A DNA stretch of 43,530 bases from Hyphomonadaceae bacterium UBA7672. Lineage in GTDB: Bacteria > Pseudomonadota > Alphaproteobacteria > Caulobacterales > Hyphomonadaceae. The notes beneath the pieces are model-generated. The model did no database searches and had not been told where the DNA came from. It worked only from the letters and a program-made list of their open reading frames with translations. The position numbers and the translations under genes are program-made. The stretch is from positions 1 through 43,530 of the forward strand of contig DLHI01000009.1 of NCBI GenBank assembly GCA_002483135.1. The letters run 5' to 3'. This document shows, piece after piece, positions 8,531-15,447 of this stretch. Position 1 is the stretch's first letter, and every line of letters starts with the position of its first letter.

Positions 8531-10120
8531 ATGAGCGTTTCAGAATCGTCCAAACCCCAAGCCTATCTCGTCGGTGCGGGCATAGCTGCTCTCGCCAGTG
8601 CGGCCTACCTGATCCGGGACGGCGCCTTCGCAGGCAAGGACATTCATATCCTTGAAGAAGCGTCCGTGCTCGGCGGCAGCCTGGATGGCGCGGGATCCCC
8701 GGATAGCGGCTATGTGATCCGCGGCGGTCGCATGACCACCTATGAAGCTTATACCTGCACCTTCGACTTGCTTTCCTTCATTCCTTCGCTTGGCGATCCC
8801 GGAATCTCGGTCAAGGACGAGATCTACGCGTTCAACCAGCAGTTTGTATCAAACTCCCGAGCCCGTCTGGTTGCCGGTGGACACAAGATTGACGCGTCTG
8901 ACCTCGGGTTGAGCGTCAAGAACAAGTTCGATCTTCTGCATGTCGCCTCTGCTTCCGAAACCGCATTGGGCGCCCGGCGAATAGAGGAGATGTTCGATTC
9001 ATCCTTCTTTCAAACCAACTTCTGGTTCATGTGGGCGACAACGTTTGCCTTTCAGCCGTGGCACAGCGCCGTCGAGTTGAAGCGCTACCTGAACCGGTTT
9101 GTGCAGGAACTACCCCGCATTCATACGCTAGCCGGCGTCCGGCGCACGCCCTACAATCAGTACGACTCGATCGTTCGTCCGTTGGTCCAATGGCTCACGG
9201 CGCAGGGCGTGCAGTTTGCGGCCGGGACGCACGTGACCGATCTGGATTTTGCCTACGGTCCGAAGGGGAGGGCTGTCGACGCGATCCACTACGTGCAGAA
9301 CGGCGTCCAGCACCGGCGCGCACTTGCCCGTGACGATCTGGTGTTCGTCACCAACGGTTCGATGACCGCTGCATCGAGTCTCGGGTCCATGCGCTCCCCC
9401 GCCACCCTCAATGTCGACGAGCCGGGTGGGTCCTGGACCCTCTGGGAGGCGCTCGCCAGGAAATCCGACGACTTCGGCCGGCCTGAGGTCTTCACTCGCA
9501 ACGTCGATGAGTCGAGGTGGCTGTCATTCACCGCTACCCTGAAGGACAAGACTTTCTTTGAGCTCATGGAACGGTTCACAGGAAACGCCGCCGGCACCGG
9601 CGGATTGGTCACCTTCAAGGATTCGCGCTGGTTGATGTCCGTCGTCCTGGCGCGGCAGCCACATTTCATGGAGCAGCCAGAGAATGTGCAGGTCTTTTGG
9701 GGGTATGGCCTGTTCGTCGATCAACCGGGCGACTTCGTGAGCAAGAAGATGTCCGAGTGCTCCGGAGAGGAGATTCTCATCGAATTGTTGGGCCACCTCC
9801 GCTTTGACGCTCACCGGGACCGGATTCTGGCGTCCGCGAACTGCATCCCCTGCATGATGCCTTTCATCACCAGTCAGTTCATGCCGCGGGTCGAAGGTGA
9901 CCGTCCGCACATCCGTCCGCTCGGAACCACCAATCTCGCCTTCATCGGTCAGTATTGCGAAATACCGGACGATGTCGTCTTCACCGTCGAATACTCCGTG
10001 CGGTCCGCCCAGATGGCGGTCTATGGGCTGCTCGGCCTCGATCGACATCCGTCGCCTCTTTACAAGGGGCAGTACGATCCGATGGTCCTGCTGGACGCAG
10101 TAAGTACGCTCCTGAGCTGA
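8531..10120 (+). CDS. ohyA: Oleate hydratase (FAD-dependent, MCRA family)
   Basis: A 529-residue enzyme of the myosin-cross-reactive-antigen/oleate hydratase family, which adds water to the 9-cis double bond of oleate to give 10-hydroxystearate. Visible features: the FAD-binding motif AYLVGAGIAALASAAYLIRDG region at residues 13-33, the second FAD block LDGAGSPDSGYVIRGGRM, FQPWHSAVELKRYL, TPYNQYDSIVRPL and a C-terminal FIGQYCEIPDDVVFTVEYS. The frame extends to 8504, but GGAG six bases before the ATG at 8531 fixes this start. It is a single gene between intergenic gaps, with no obvious lipid genes around it. A role in detoxifying free unsaturated fatty acids is known for the family; its reason for sitting in a metal region is not visible. 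Confidence 0.92.
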   Translation: MSVSESSKPQAYLVGAGIAALASAAYLIRDGAFAGKDIHILEEASVLGGSLDGAGSPDSGYVIRGGRMTTYEAYTCTFDLLSFIPSLGDPGISVKDEIYAFNQQFVSNSRARLVAGGHKIDASDLGLSVKNKFDLLHVASASETALGARRIEEMFDSSFFQTNFWFMWATTFAFQPWHSAVELKRYLNRFVQELPRIHTLAGVRRTPYNQYDSIVRPLVQWLTAQGVQFAAGTHVTDLDFAYGPKGRAVDAIHYVQNGVQHRRALARDDLVFVTNGSMTAASSLGSMRSPATLNVDEPGGSWTLWEALARKSDDFGRPEVFTRNVDESRWLSFTATLKDKTFFELMERFTGNAAGTGGLVTFKDSRWLMSVVLARQPHFMEQPENVQVFWGYGLFVDQPGDFVSKKMSECSGEEILIELLGHLRFDAHRDRILASANCIPCMMPFITSQFMPRVEGDRPHIRPLGTTNLAFIGQYCEIPDDVVFTVEYSVRSAQMAVYGLLGLDRHPSPLYKGQYDPMVLLDAVSTLLS

Positions 10121-10281
10121 GACTTGTTTCGTGCGCCAGCGGCAATGCGCCGGACACGCGCCGCAAAGAACAGGAAAGATGTTCCGGGGCAGCTCGCTTG
10201 GTCTGCGTATAGGCAGGACAGGGGATATCCAATGGGCGTGTCGCCATGATCGCCTGAATCCCGCACTGCAGGAGATTGCAT

Positions 10282-10611
10282 ATGAGTATCTCGAAACTGG
10301 CGACTCTTGGCGTCGCAGTGGCTGCTCTCGCCGCTGCGGGCTGCGCCTACGCGCCGCCATCCGCGTCGAGTATGAAGACGCCCGCCGCAGGCGGGGGAAT
10401 GATGAGTTCATGCATGTCCATGTCCCACGACGAGATGATGAAGAATCAGGGATGCGCTGACATGATGAAAAAGATGAACATGTCGGAAGCCGACATGTCC
10501 AAGATGATGTCGTGCATGAAGATGCCGCATGAGACCATGATGAAGGATCAGGACTGCGCGGCCATGATGGCGAAGCATTCCGCCATGATGAAAATGGACA
10601 TGCCGCACTGA
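10282..10611 (+). CDS. Met/Cys/His-rich lipoprotein with two internal repeats, probable copper binder
   Basis: A 109-residue exported lipoprotein. The signal peptide ends in the lipobox LAAAGC, with Cys21 as the lipidated residue, followed by a short Pro/Ala/Ser linker. The mature part has about 24 methionines, four further cysteines and several histidines. Residues 40-64 and 74-98 align without gaps with 15 of 25 positions identical, each holding a C-M-x-M-x-H and a later MMK-x-Q-x-CA motif. This composition suits periplasmic copper(I) binding; that is inferred, and I do not recognise a named family. The start is the ATG at 10282 with GGAG upstream, not the earlier TTG. The gene stands alone between oleate hydratase and a cytochrome c gene. 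Confidence 0.82.
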   Translation: MSISKLATLGVAVAALAAAGCAYAPPSASSMKTPAAGGGMMSSCMSMSHDEMMKNQGCADMMKKMNMSEADMSKMMSCMKMPHETMMKDQDCAAMMAKHSAMMKMDMPH

Positions 10612-10675
10612 TCTCGAGCTGCACGGGGCGATCGAAAACGGGCTCAGGCTCTTGCTTGATCGTAGCCGGGGACGT

Positions 10676-10698
10676 CGAGCGTGGACATGTCACGCTCG
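10676..10698. terminator. Hairpin after the Met-rich lipoprotein gene
   Basis: An 8-bp perfect inverted repeat (CGAGCGTG at 10676-10683, CACGCTCG at 10691-10698) with a 7-base loop lies 65 bases after the lipoprotein stop and 50 bases before the next ATG. There is no T-run, so it may be a weak terminator, a processing hairpin or an operator. Confidence 0.35.
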
Positions 10699-10747
10699 CA
10701 CTCGTTCGATGGCTTCGCTGGCGTCTCTGGGAGATCAAAGGTGATTG

Positions 10748-11236
10748 ATGCGTCACGCGTGGATGGTCATTTGCGCCGTTCTAGCGGCATCCTGCTCCCC
10801 AAGTGAAGCAGGCGGCCAGTTCGACACGTCGCTTTCGACGCAACAGGTGATGAAACACGTCATCGACCCGGCAGCGATCGCCTTGTGGGGGCGCGCCGGG
10901 TCGATGGAAACCGAGAAGGGAACAGTCTATCTGACCCCGGAGACGGAGGAGGACTGGGCGGCGGCAGAACACGAGGCAGCCATCGTCGCGGAAGGGGGCA
11001 ATCTCCTGCTGCTACCAGGTCGGGGACTGAAATTGACAGCGTCGGACAATGACTGGGCGAGATTTGCGCGTGATCTTACGCGCAAATCGCTTGCGGTGAA
11101 GACAGCTACCGGAAAGCGCGACGCCGACGGCATGTTCAAGGCGGGCGCCGACTTGTATCAGGTCTGCACGGATTGCCATGAAAAGTACTATGGCCCCTTT
11201 TTGAAACCAGATGGCACGTTCGTCCCGCCGAATTGA
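10748..11236 (+). CDS. Monohaem c-type cytochrome lipoprotein
   Basis: A 162-residue exported protein with a signal peptide ending in a lipobox-like LAASC and one haem c site, CTDCHEKY, about 25 residues from the C-terminus. A haem site this close to the C-terminus, after a mostly helical-looking chain, resembles class II cytochromes (cytochrome c prime-like). It would carry electrons at the periplasmic face of a membrane. The start is the ATG at 10748; an in-frame TTG lies one codon earlier. A second protein of the same plan is encoded at 26103-26642, also as a lipoprotein near copper genes. The partner is not identifiable from the sequence. Confidence 0.82.
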   Translation: MRHAWMVICAVLAASCSPSEAGGQFDTSLSTQQVMKHVIDPAAIALWGRAGSMETEKGTVYLTPETEEDWAAAEHEAAIVAEGGNLLLLPGRGLKLTASDNDWARFARDLTRKSLAVKTATGKRDADGMFKAGADLYQVCTDCHEKYYGPFLKPDGTFVPPN

Positions 11237-11263
11237 GCGTTCGATCAATCTCGGCGCGCGAGG

Positions 11264-12580
11264 CTATATGAAATACACGGGCGCAAACCCGCCGCCTTCG
11301 GTCCGGAAGTTGGTCGTCTGGCCTTGATAGAGGCGTGCGGCCGCAAGCAGCAGCGTGCCAGCGTATGTGTAGAGCCGGACATCCAGCTTTCGGGGCTGCG
11401 CGGCGCCATCGATCAGCACCTGGCGCTCGGTTGGCTGAGCAAGATCCTGGGCGATATAGTCCGAAGAAATGATTTCAGCCCAGACGGATCGCGTGAGCTT
11501 GTCGCCGCGATAGACCGCCTTGCCGCCATGGCCCGCGACGGGTTTGAAGAACAGCCGTTTGCGATCACTCCAGAGCCGGTCTGCATTGTCCTTGCTGACC
11601 TCGACAGCGCGGGGAATTGACGAGAGCTGATCGATTGTGTCCGAGGGCAACGACCAACGGCGGAGCGTCTCCGGGTCGGAGAGCAGGGTCAGGTTTCGCT
11701 TGTGCGCGTAGAGGGCGTGGTTGTGCGGATTGGGCGTAACAACCGCGGCGCCAGCGAGATAGGCGGCTCGCAGCGCTTCGTGTCGCGGGTCCGACAGTGC
11801 GAAGTCGACGAGCCGATTGTAGACTAGGTCGATGACCTTGTCGCCGAAGCGAAGGGCGCCCCCGCTATAGGACAGCGAGTTCGGTTCGATGATGTACGAC
11901 TCGATCTCCTGCGTCGCAAACAGCCGCTGCATGAGCAGGAACTCGGGATAAAGATACTGCTGCTCGGGCTGATCGTCGACGATGGCGATCGTCCGCGGTC
12001 GGCCAGCCCCACGCTGGCGACGCCATTCACTTTCGAACATGGCGACGACGTTGGTGTCGAAGTCGCCGAGTGTCGTTCCCTTCTTGAGAGATTCGACCAT
12101 GTCGCAGCAGGCAAGCTGGGCGCGCGCGCTGAACGCGTTGAGAAGGGCGCCCCCCGCGTTCGTGTTGATTTCGATCAGGCGTGGGGCGCTGTCGCCAAGA
12201 TGAAAATCGTATCCCATGAAGGCGCCCAAGGGGCCAAAATCCGCCGCCGCGACGTCCGGAGCCCACCCCATCACCGCCTCCTGATACTCGCGGCGTTGGG
12301 CCGTTCGCTCGATAGCCGCCACGATGCCCATCATCGCGTCCCCCTCCGCCCGCGGAAGGAAAACGGGGACGTTAGAGAAGAGATGCGGGCGGCTCTTGAT
12401 GTGAGCGTCATAGAAAGCGGGGTCGCTGGAAGCGTCCCCGAGAGCATCAGCCAAGGCTACCCTGTCCAGCGTGACGCAGAAACAGCTCTGGTTGAACTGA
12501 GCCGCGAGATCGCGCACCGTATCGGCAACCGTCGAGCACGAGCGGGCGGCGCAGGAGACAGGGTCAATTGGTGCGGTCAT
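11264..12580 (-). CDS. ATP-grasp-like enzyme, function unknown
   Basis: A 438-residue cytoplasmic protein (no signal or membrane segment). Two ATP-grasp-like blocks can be read: PRLIEINTNAGGALLNAF (about residues 134-151), like the acidic metal-binding strand, and RLFFKPVAGHGGKAVYRG (about 338-355), like the ATP-binding lysine and glycine loop. The chain ends with KLDVRLYTYAG and TTNFRTEGGGFAPV. The acidic block coming before the lysine block recalls the order in glutathionylspermidine synthetase and other circularly permuted ATP-grasp enzymes. Such enzymes ligate a carboxylate to an amine or thiol; the substrates here are unknown. It converges with the cytochrome gene (27-base gap) and is transcribed alone on the minus strand. 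Confidence 0.75.
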   Translation of the reverse strand: MTAPIDPVSCAARSCSTVADTVRDLAAQFNQSCFCVTLDRVALADALGDASSDPAFYDAHIKSRPHLFSNVPVFLPRAEGDAMMGIVAAIERTAQRREYQEAVMGWAPDVAAADFGPLGAFMGYDFHLGDSAPRLIEINTNAGGALLNAFSARAQLACCDMVESLKKGTTLGDFDTNVVAMFESEWRRQRGAGRPRTIAIVDDQPEQQYLYPEFLLMQRLFATQEIESYIIEPNSLSYSGGALRFGDKVIDLVYNRLVDFALSDPRHEALRAAYLAGAAVVTPNPHNHALYAHKRNLTLLSDPETLRRWSLPSDTIDQLSSIPRAVEVSKDNADRLWSDRKRLFFKPVAGHGGKAVYRGDKLTRSVWAEIISSDYIAQDLAQPTERQVLIDGAAQPRKLDVRLYTYAGTLLLAAARLYQGQTTNFRTEGGGFAPVYFI

Positions 12581-12828
12581 AGGTTCGCGCTTCTGCTAGG
12601 TCTTCCATACCATAACCCATGGCGGCGGCATTCCGAGCAGCCTTCACAGACCATCCCACCATTGGCGTCAGCGCCGCATCAATCGCTTGTGATGAATCAA
12701 GTTTCAGGGGCCGTCGCGCCGTTACCGTACATAGCGTGATGGTCCGGAATTTCGCGCGCGGTCATGGCTGCGGCGAGCCAGGCAGGCGTTCTTGCCTTTT
12801 CGGACGGTTGAACAGGGAGTGCGAACGC

Positions 12829-13035
12829 GTGAATCTGGGTCGGAAATGGACGCTGCTCATGGTATCGCTGGCGATAGTGGCCGGGTTCTTCGTGCTCCGG
12901 GAGCATTGGGCGCACGCTCTGGGTCTGGCGCCCTACGCGCTGCTGCTAGCATGCCCGCTCCTCCACCTCTTCCATGGGCATGGAAGCCACAAGAACCACT
13001 CGGCGCACCAAGCCGGATCTGACAGGGCATCGTGA
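12829..13035 (+). CDS. DUF2933 family small membrane protein
   Basis: A 68-residue protein with two closely spaced hydrophobic segments and the block HWAHALGLAPYALLLACPLL followed by LHLFHGHGSH. This matches the DUF2933 family of small membrane proteins often found in metal-resistance regions. The His-rich tail (HGHGSHKNHSAH) could bind metal. The open frame extends to 12619, but the upstream part is not protein-like; GTG at 12829, preceded by GGGAG about nine bases upstream, gives the family-sized protein. The function is not known. Confidence 0.72.
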   Translation: MNLGRKWTLLMVSLAIVAGFFVLREHWAHALGLAPYALLLACPLLHLFHGHGSHKNHSAHQAGSDRAS

Positions 13036-13074
13036 TCTGCGGACATGCTGCGAAGGTTTCCGCAACACATAACG

Positions 13075-13099
13075 TCGGCAGAGAGGCTTATCTCGCCGA
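13075..13099. terminator. Hairpin downstream of the DUF2933 gene
   Basis: A 9-bp stem with one bulged A: TCGGC(A)GAGA at 13075-13084 pairs with TCTCGCCGA at 13091-13099 across a 6-base loop. It lies 40 bases after the DUF2933 stop. No T-run follows, so it is a candidate only. Confidence 0.35.
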
Positions 13100-13413
13100 T
13101 CGGATCTGAGGCTTGCACTCCAACAAAGGCCCGCGAACCGAGCGGGCGTCGGGAAGGCGTCGCCTGCTTTCAGCATTCAAAAGTGGCGCCGCTGCCCAGC
13201 GTGGGAATGTTTTTCACATCGCCGCAAACTTTCTTTGGAGTCTTCTCCATGTTCTCATCGCCGGGTGAAAGCTGGGGACAACGCCGTCGATGAGCATCTT
13301 GAGTTAACGTGCGCGCGCGTTTCAGGCCTGCGCCCATCGTTTGTTTACGCACCGGCTTTCCGCAGCCCTCACGTCGCGCGATGCGAAAGGTGGCCAAGAG
13401 CACTATGGCTCGA

Positions 13414-13429
13414 TGGTTCCGCGGAACCA
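13414..13429. promoter_or_regulatory. 16-bp perfect palindrome, candidate operator
   Basis: TGGTTCCGCGGAACCA reads the same on both strands. It ends 50 bases before the ATG of the copper-storage gene, where a promoter would be. No regulator that would bind it is identifiable; it does not look like the CsoR operator at 25.3 kb. Confidence 0.45.
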
Positions 13430-13479
13430 GCCTTAGGGCAATTGGTTAAATGAGTTCGATTCACTTCCAGGAGGACCAA

Positions 13480-13884
13480 ATGCATGCGCACGAAATGATT
13501 AGCAGCCACCCCGACGTCCGGGGAAATACGAACGACGATCTCATCCGGTGCATCGAAGAGTGCCTTGACTGCGCACAGGTTTGCGCGGTTTGCGCTGACG
13601 CCTGCCTTGGTGAGAAAGAACATGTCCAGATGCTGGTCCAATGCATCCGGCTGAATCTCGATTGCGCGGACGTTTGCCGTGCAACCGCAGCGATCGGCGC
13701 GAGGCGCACTGGAACCAATGAAGACCTCATCGCCGCAATACTGAAAATTTGTGCCGACAGCTGCGCAAGGTGCGCTGAGGAATGCGAGCGACATGCCGAC
13801 ATGCATGAGCACTGCCGGATATGCGCTGGGTCGTGCCGGAACTGCGAAGACGCCTGCAACGCGGCGATCAAGACTTTTCACTAA
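13480..13884 (+). CDS. Cytosolic four-helix-bundle copper storage protein (Csp3-like)
   Basis: A 134-residue protein with 18 cysteines in CxxxC and CxxC spacings on predicted helices (for example RCIEECLDCAQVCAVCADAC and HCRICAGSCRNCEDAC). This is the pattern of the Csp family, in which a bundle of four helices binds many copper(I) ions in its core. There is no signal peptide, so it matches the cytosolic Csp3 type and not exported Csp1. The ATG at 13480 has AGGAGG six bases upstream; the in-frame ATG at 13450 has no such site. The DUF305 gene follows after 11 bases, so the two are probably an operon that handles copper in the cytosol and periplasm respectively. Confidence 0.9.
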   Translation: MHAHEMISSHPDVRGNTNDDLIRCIEECLDCAQVCAVCADACLGEKEHVQMLVQCIRLNLDCADVCRATAAIGARRTGTNEDLIAAILKICADSCARCAEECERHADMHEHCRICAGSCRNCEDACNAAIKTFH

Positions 13885-13895
13885 CGGAGACGACA

Positions 13896-14291
13896 ATGAT
13901 CACTATTAAACCGTTCAAGGCTCTGGCTATAGCGGCGGCGTTGAGCACGGCTGCAGGTGCAGGGGTCGCCCAACAATCCAATCAACCCGGCGCGAAGCAA
14001 CAGCCCGCCGTGGCTCACGGTCAAGCGGCAACCGAAGACTTTAAAGCATCGATGGACAAGATGCATCAGGCGATGATGGCCAACAATGACGCCGATCCCG
14101 ACCGCGCTTGGGCCCTGAAGATGATCGAGCACCATCGTGGTGCCATTTCTATGTCCGAAGTCGTGATCAAGCACGGCGATGACGCAGACGCCAAGCGGAT
14201 GGCGCAGAAGACCGTGGATGAACAGAAAAAGGATATCGCCGAGCTGGAAGCTTGGTTGGACCGCCACGGGGGAAGAAAATCCCAACCTTAA
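13896..14291 (+). CDS. DUF305 family exported protein
   Basis: A 131-residue protein with an N-terminal signal peptide (cleavage probably after GVAQQ-like residues 20-26) and the DUF305 ferritin-like helical core, including WALKMIEHHRGAISMSEVVI and a downstream helix ending DIAELEAWLDRHGG. Family members are periplasmic and often lie in copper-resistance loci; the MIEHHRGAI motif supplies His and Met that could bind copper. GGAGACGAC just before the ATG at 13896 fixes the start. It is probably cotranscribed with the Csp3-like gene. Confidence 0.88.
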   Translation: MITIKPFKALAIAAALSTAAGAGVAQQSNQPGAKQQPAVAHGQAATEDFKASMDKMHQAMMANNDADPDRAWALKMIEHHRGAISMSEVVIKHGDDADAKRMAQKTVDEQKKDIAELEAWLDRHGGRKSQP

Positions 14292-14636
14292 AAGCATTGT
14301 CCAAAGTCAGACGCTCGCCTGACGGCCCACGACTGCCATCGCTCGCTTCAGCCCACTTTTGCCGAGGCAAGCCCGTGTTTCGGGGCCGTGGTGGATGGGC
14401 TGGTAGTCGTGATTGCGGCTGGGCTCTTTATGAGTGCGGTCCTAGTGGCGGCGGCCTGCGCGCGGCCCTTAGCTTCGCTTAGCGGGTTGAAGGCGTGGTC
14501 GTGATGTATCAACGTAATAAGATCCAAACTCGGCGCGATGAGGGCGGTCTGTCGGTCGTCTTTTTCGCAAGGAGCGACTTGCCGTGGCCTTTGACAGACG
14601 GGAAAGAGAGTTGGCGTGCAACCCTGGTAAGCCGGC
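14292..14636. other. Intergenic region before the first SRPBCC gene
   Basis: About 345 bases with no supported gene. One frame contains a 37-codon stretch from GTG 14391 to TGA 14504 that would encode a hydrophobic peptide (VVIAAGLFMSAVLVAAACA core), but no ribosome site precedes it. It could be a small membrane peptide or chance. Confidence 0.35.
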
Positions 14637-15134
14637 ATGGTCGAAATCACATCGTTTGTTATTGCGGATGCATCCCCCGAGCGTGTCTGGAGCGTGCTTA
14701 CCGACTTTGGTCGCTATTCCGAATGGCACCCTTATCAAACGATCGATGGTAAGGCGGAGAAATTTAGCTCGCTGCGCATCGTTACGCGGTCGCTTGCCGA
14801 CAGGGATTCCATTGAAGACGCGCGCGGCGTAATCATCACTTTCCAGCCGTGCCGCAGACTAGCGTTTTTCACCGGTCGACCGCTGCTTTATTCAACCCGT
14901 CGCTTCTTCGAGCTTGCGCCGCACGGGGGCGGGTCGCTGCTCAAGCACGGCATTCGCGTCGGAGGGGTCTTCGGAAAACGAGCATTCGCGGCGCCTCAAA
15001 GCAAGCATGGTCTCCAGCTTTACTTGCAAGCCTTTGAAACAGCTTTAGTGCGTCGAGTCACGACTGGAACGTCCGGAAACAGCGGTTCGCCCAACCGCCG
15101 CTCACGCAGGCGGGCCAAGGCGGGAAAGACCTAG
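14637..15134 (+). CDS. SRPBCC family protein (copy 1)
   Basis: A 165-residue protein of the SRPBCC/START-like fold, which forms a deep pocket for hydrophobic ligands. It opens with the typical strand-helix block ASPERVWSVLTDFGRYSEWH. The C-terminal 30 residues are basic (SPNRRSRRRAKAG) and probably disordered. The ligand is unknown. A paralogue at 39177-39683 shares the ASPERVWSVLTDF and PYQT blocks and also ends in a basic tail. That copy is the last gene of the czc operon, which suggests the family has a metal-linked role here. No neighbour is close enough to form a clear operon. Confidence 0.8.
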   Translation: MVEITSFVIADASPERVWSVLTDFGRYSEWHPYQTIDGKAEKFSSLRIVTRSLADRDSIEDARGVIITFQPCRRLAFFTGRPLLYSTRRFFELAPHGGGSLLKHGIRVGGVFGKRAFAAPQSKHGLQLYLQAFETALVRRVTTGTSGNSGSPNRRSRRRAKAGKT

Positions 15135-15447
15135 GCTCAACACTTCGGACCCCTGTTTTGTACAGACGTGATCCGCGGCGCCGCCAAGCGCAACAGCACC
15201 GCCGCCGCTGGGAAGACCTGCACTGGCCTTTAGCATACGGGTCGTTCGCTCAAACGTCGATGCTCTAGATATTTTGCGCTGCGCGCCAGCTAGCACCGCT
15301 TCGCTCTCCGCACATTGATCAGACGTCATTGCTCACATGCATGCGCACGACAGGCCAGCCGTCGCGCCACGGAGAAATAGATGAGGGATGTCGAGGAGAC
15401 GCGCGTATTCTCGTACAGTCCGTCCACGATCGCACCCCCGGAGACCC
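15135..15447. other. Intergenic region upstream of copA
   Basis: About 310 bases containing the presumed promoter of copAB. No MerR-type spaced promoter, CsoR-like site or convincing palindrome was seen. An in-frame ATG at 15388 could extend CopA by 20 residues. Confidence 0.4.

Larger units (their letters stand above)
13036..13479. other. Intergenic region upstream of the copper-storage gene
   Basis: About 440 bases without a supported gene between the DUF2933 and csp-like genes. It holds a hairpin near its left end and a 16-bp perfect palindrome near its right end, listed separately. Short frames across it have no ribosome sites or recognisable products. Confidence 0.45.

Noticed and set aside
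9524..10756. 410-codon minus-strand frame across oleate hydratase and the Met-rich lipoprotein
   Set aside because: Overlaps two well-supported genes, composition is Ser/Arg-rich and not protein-like; antisense shadow.
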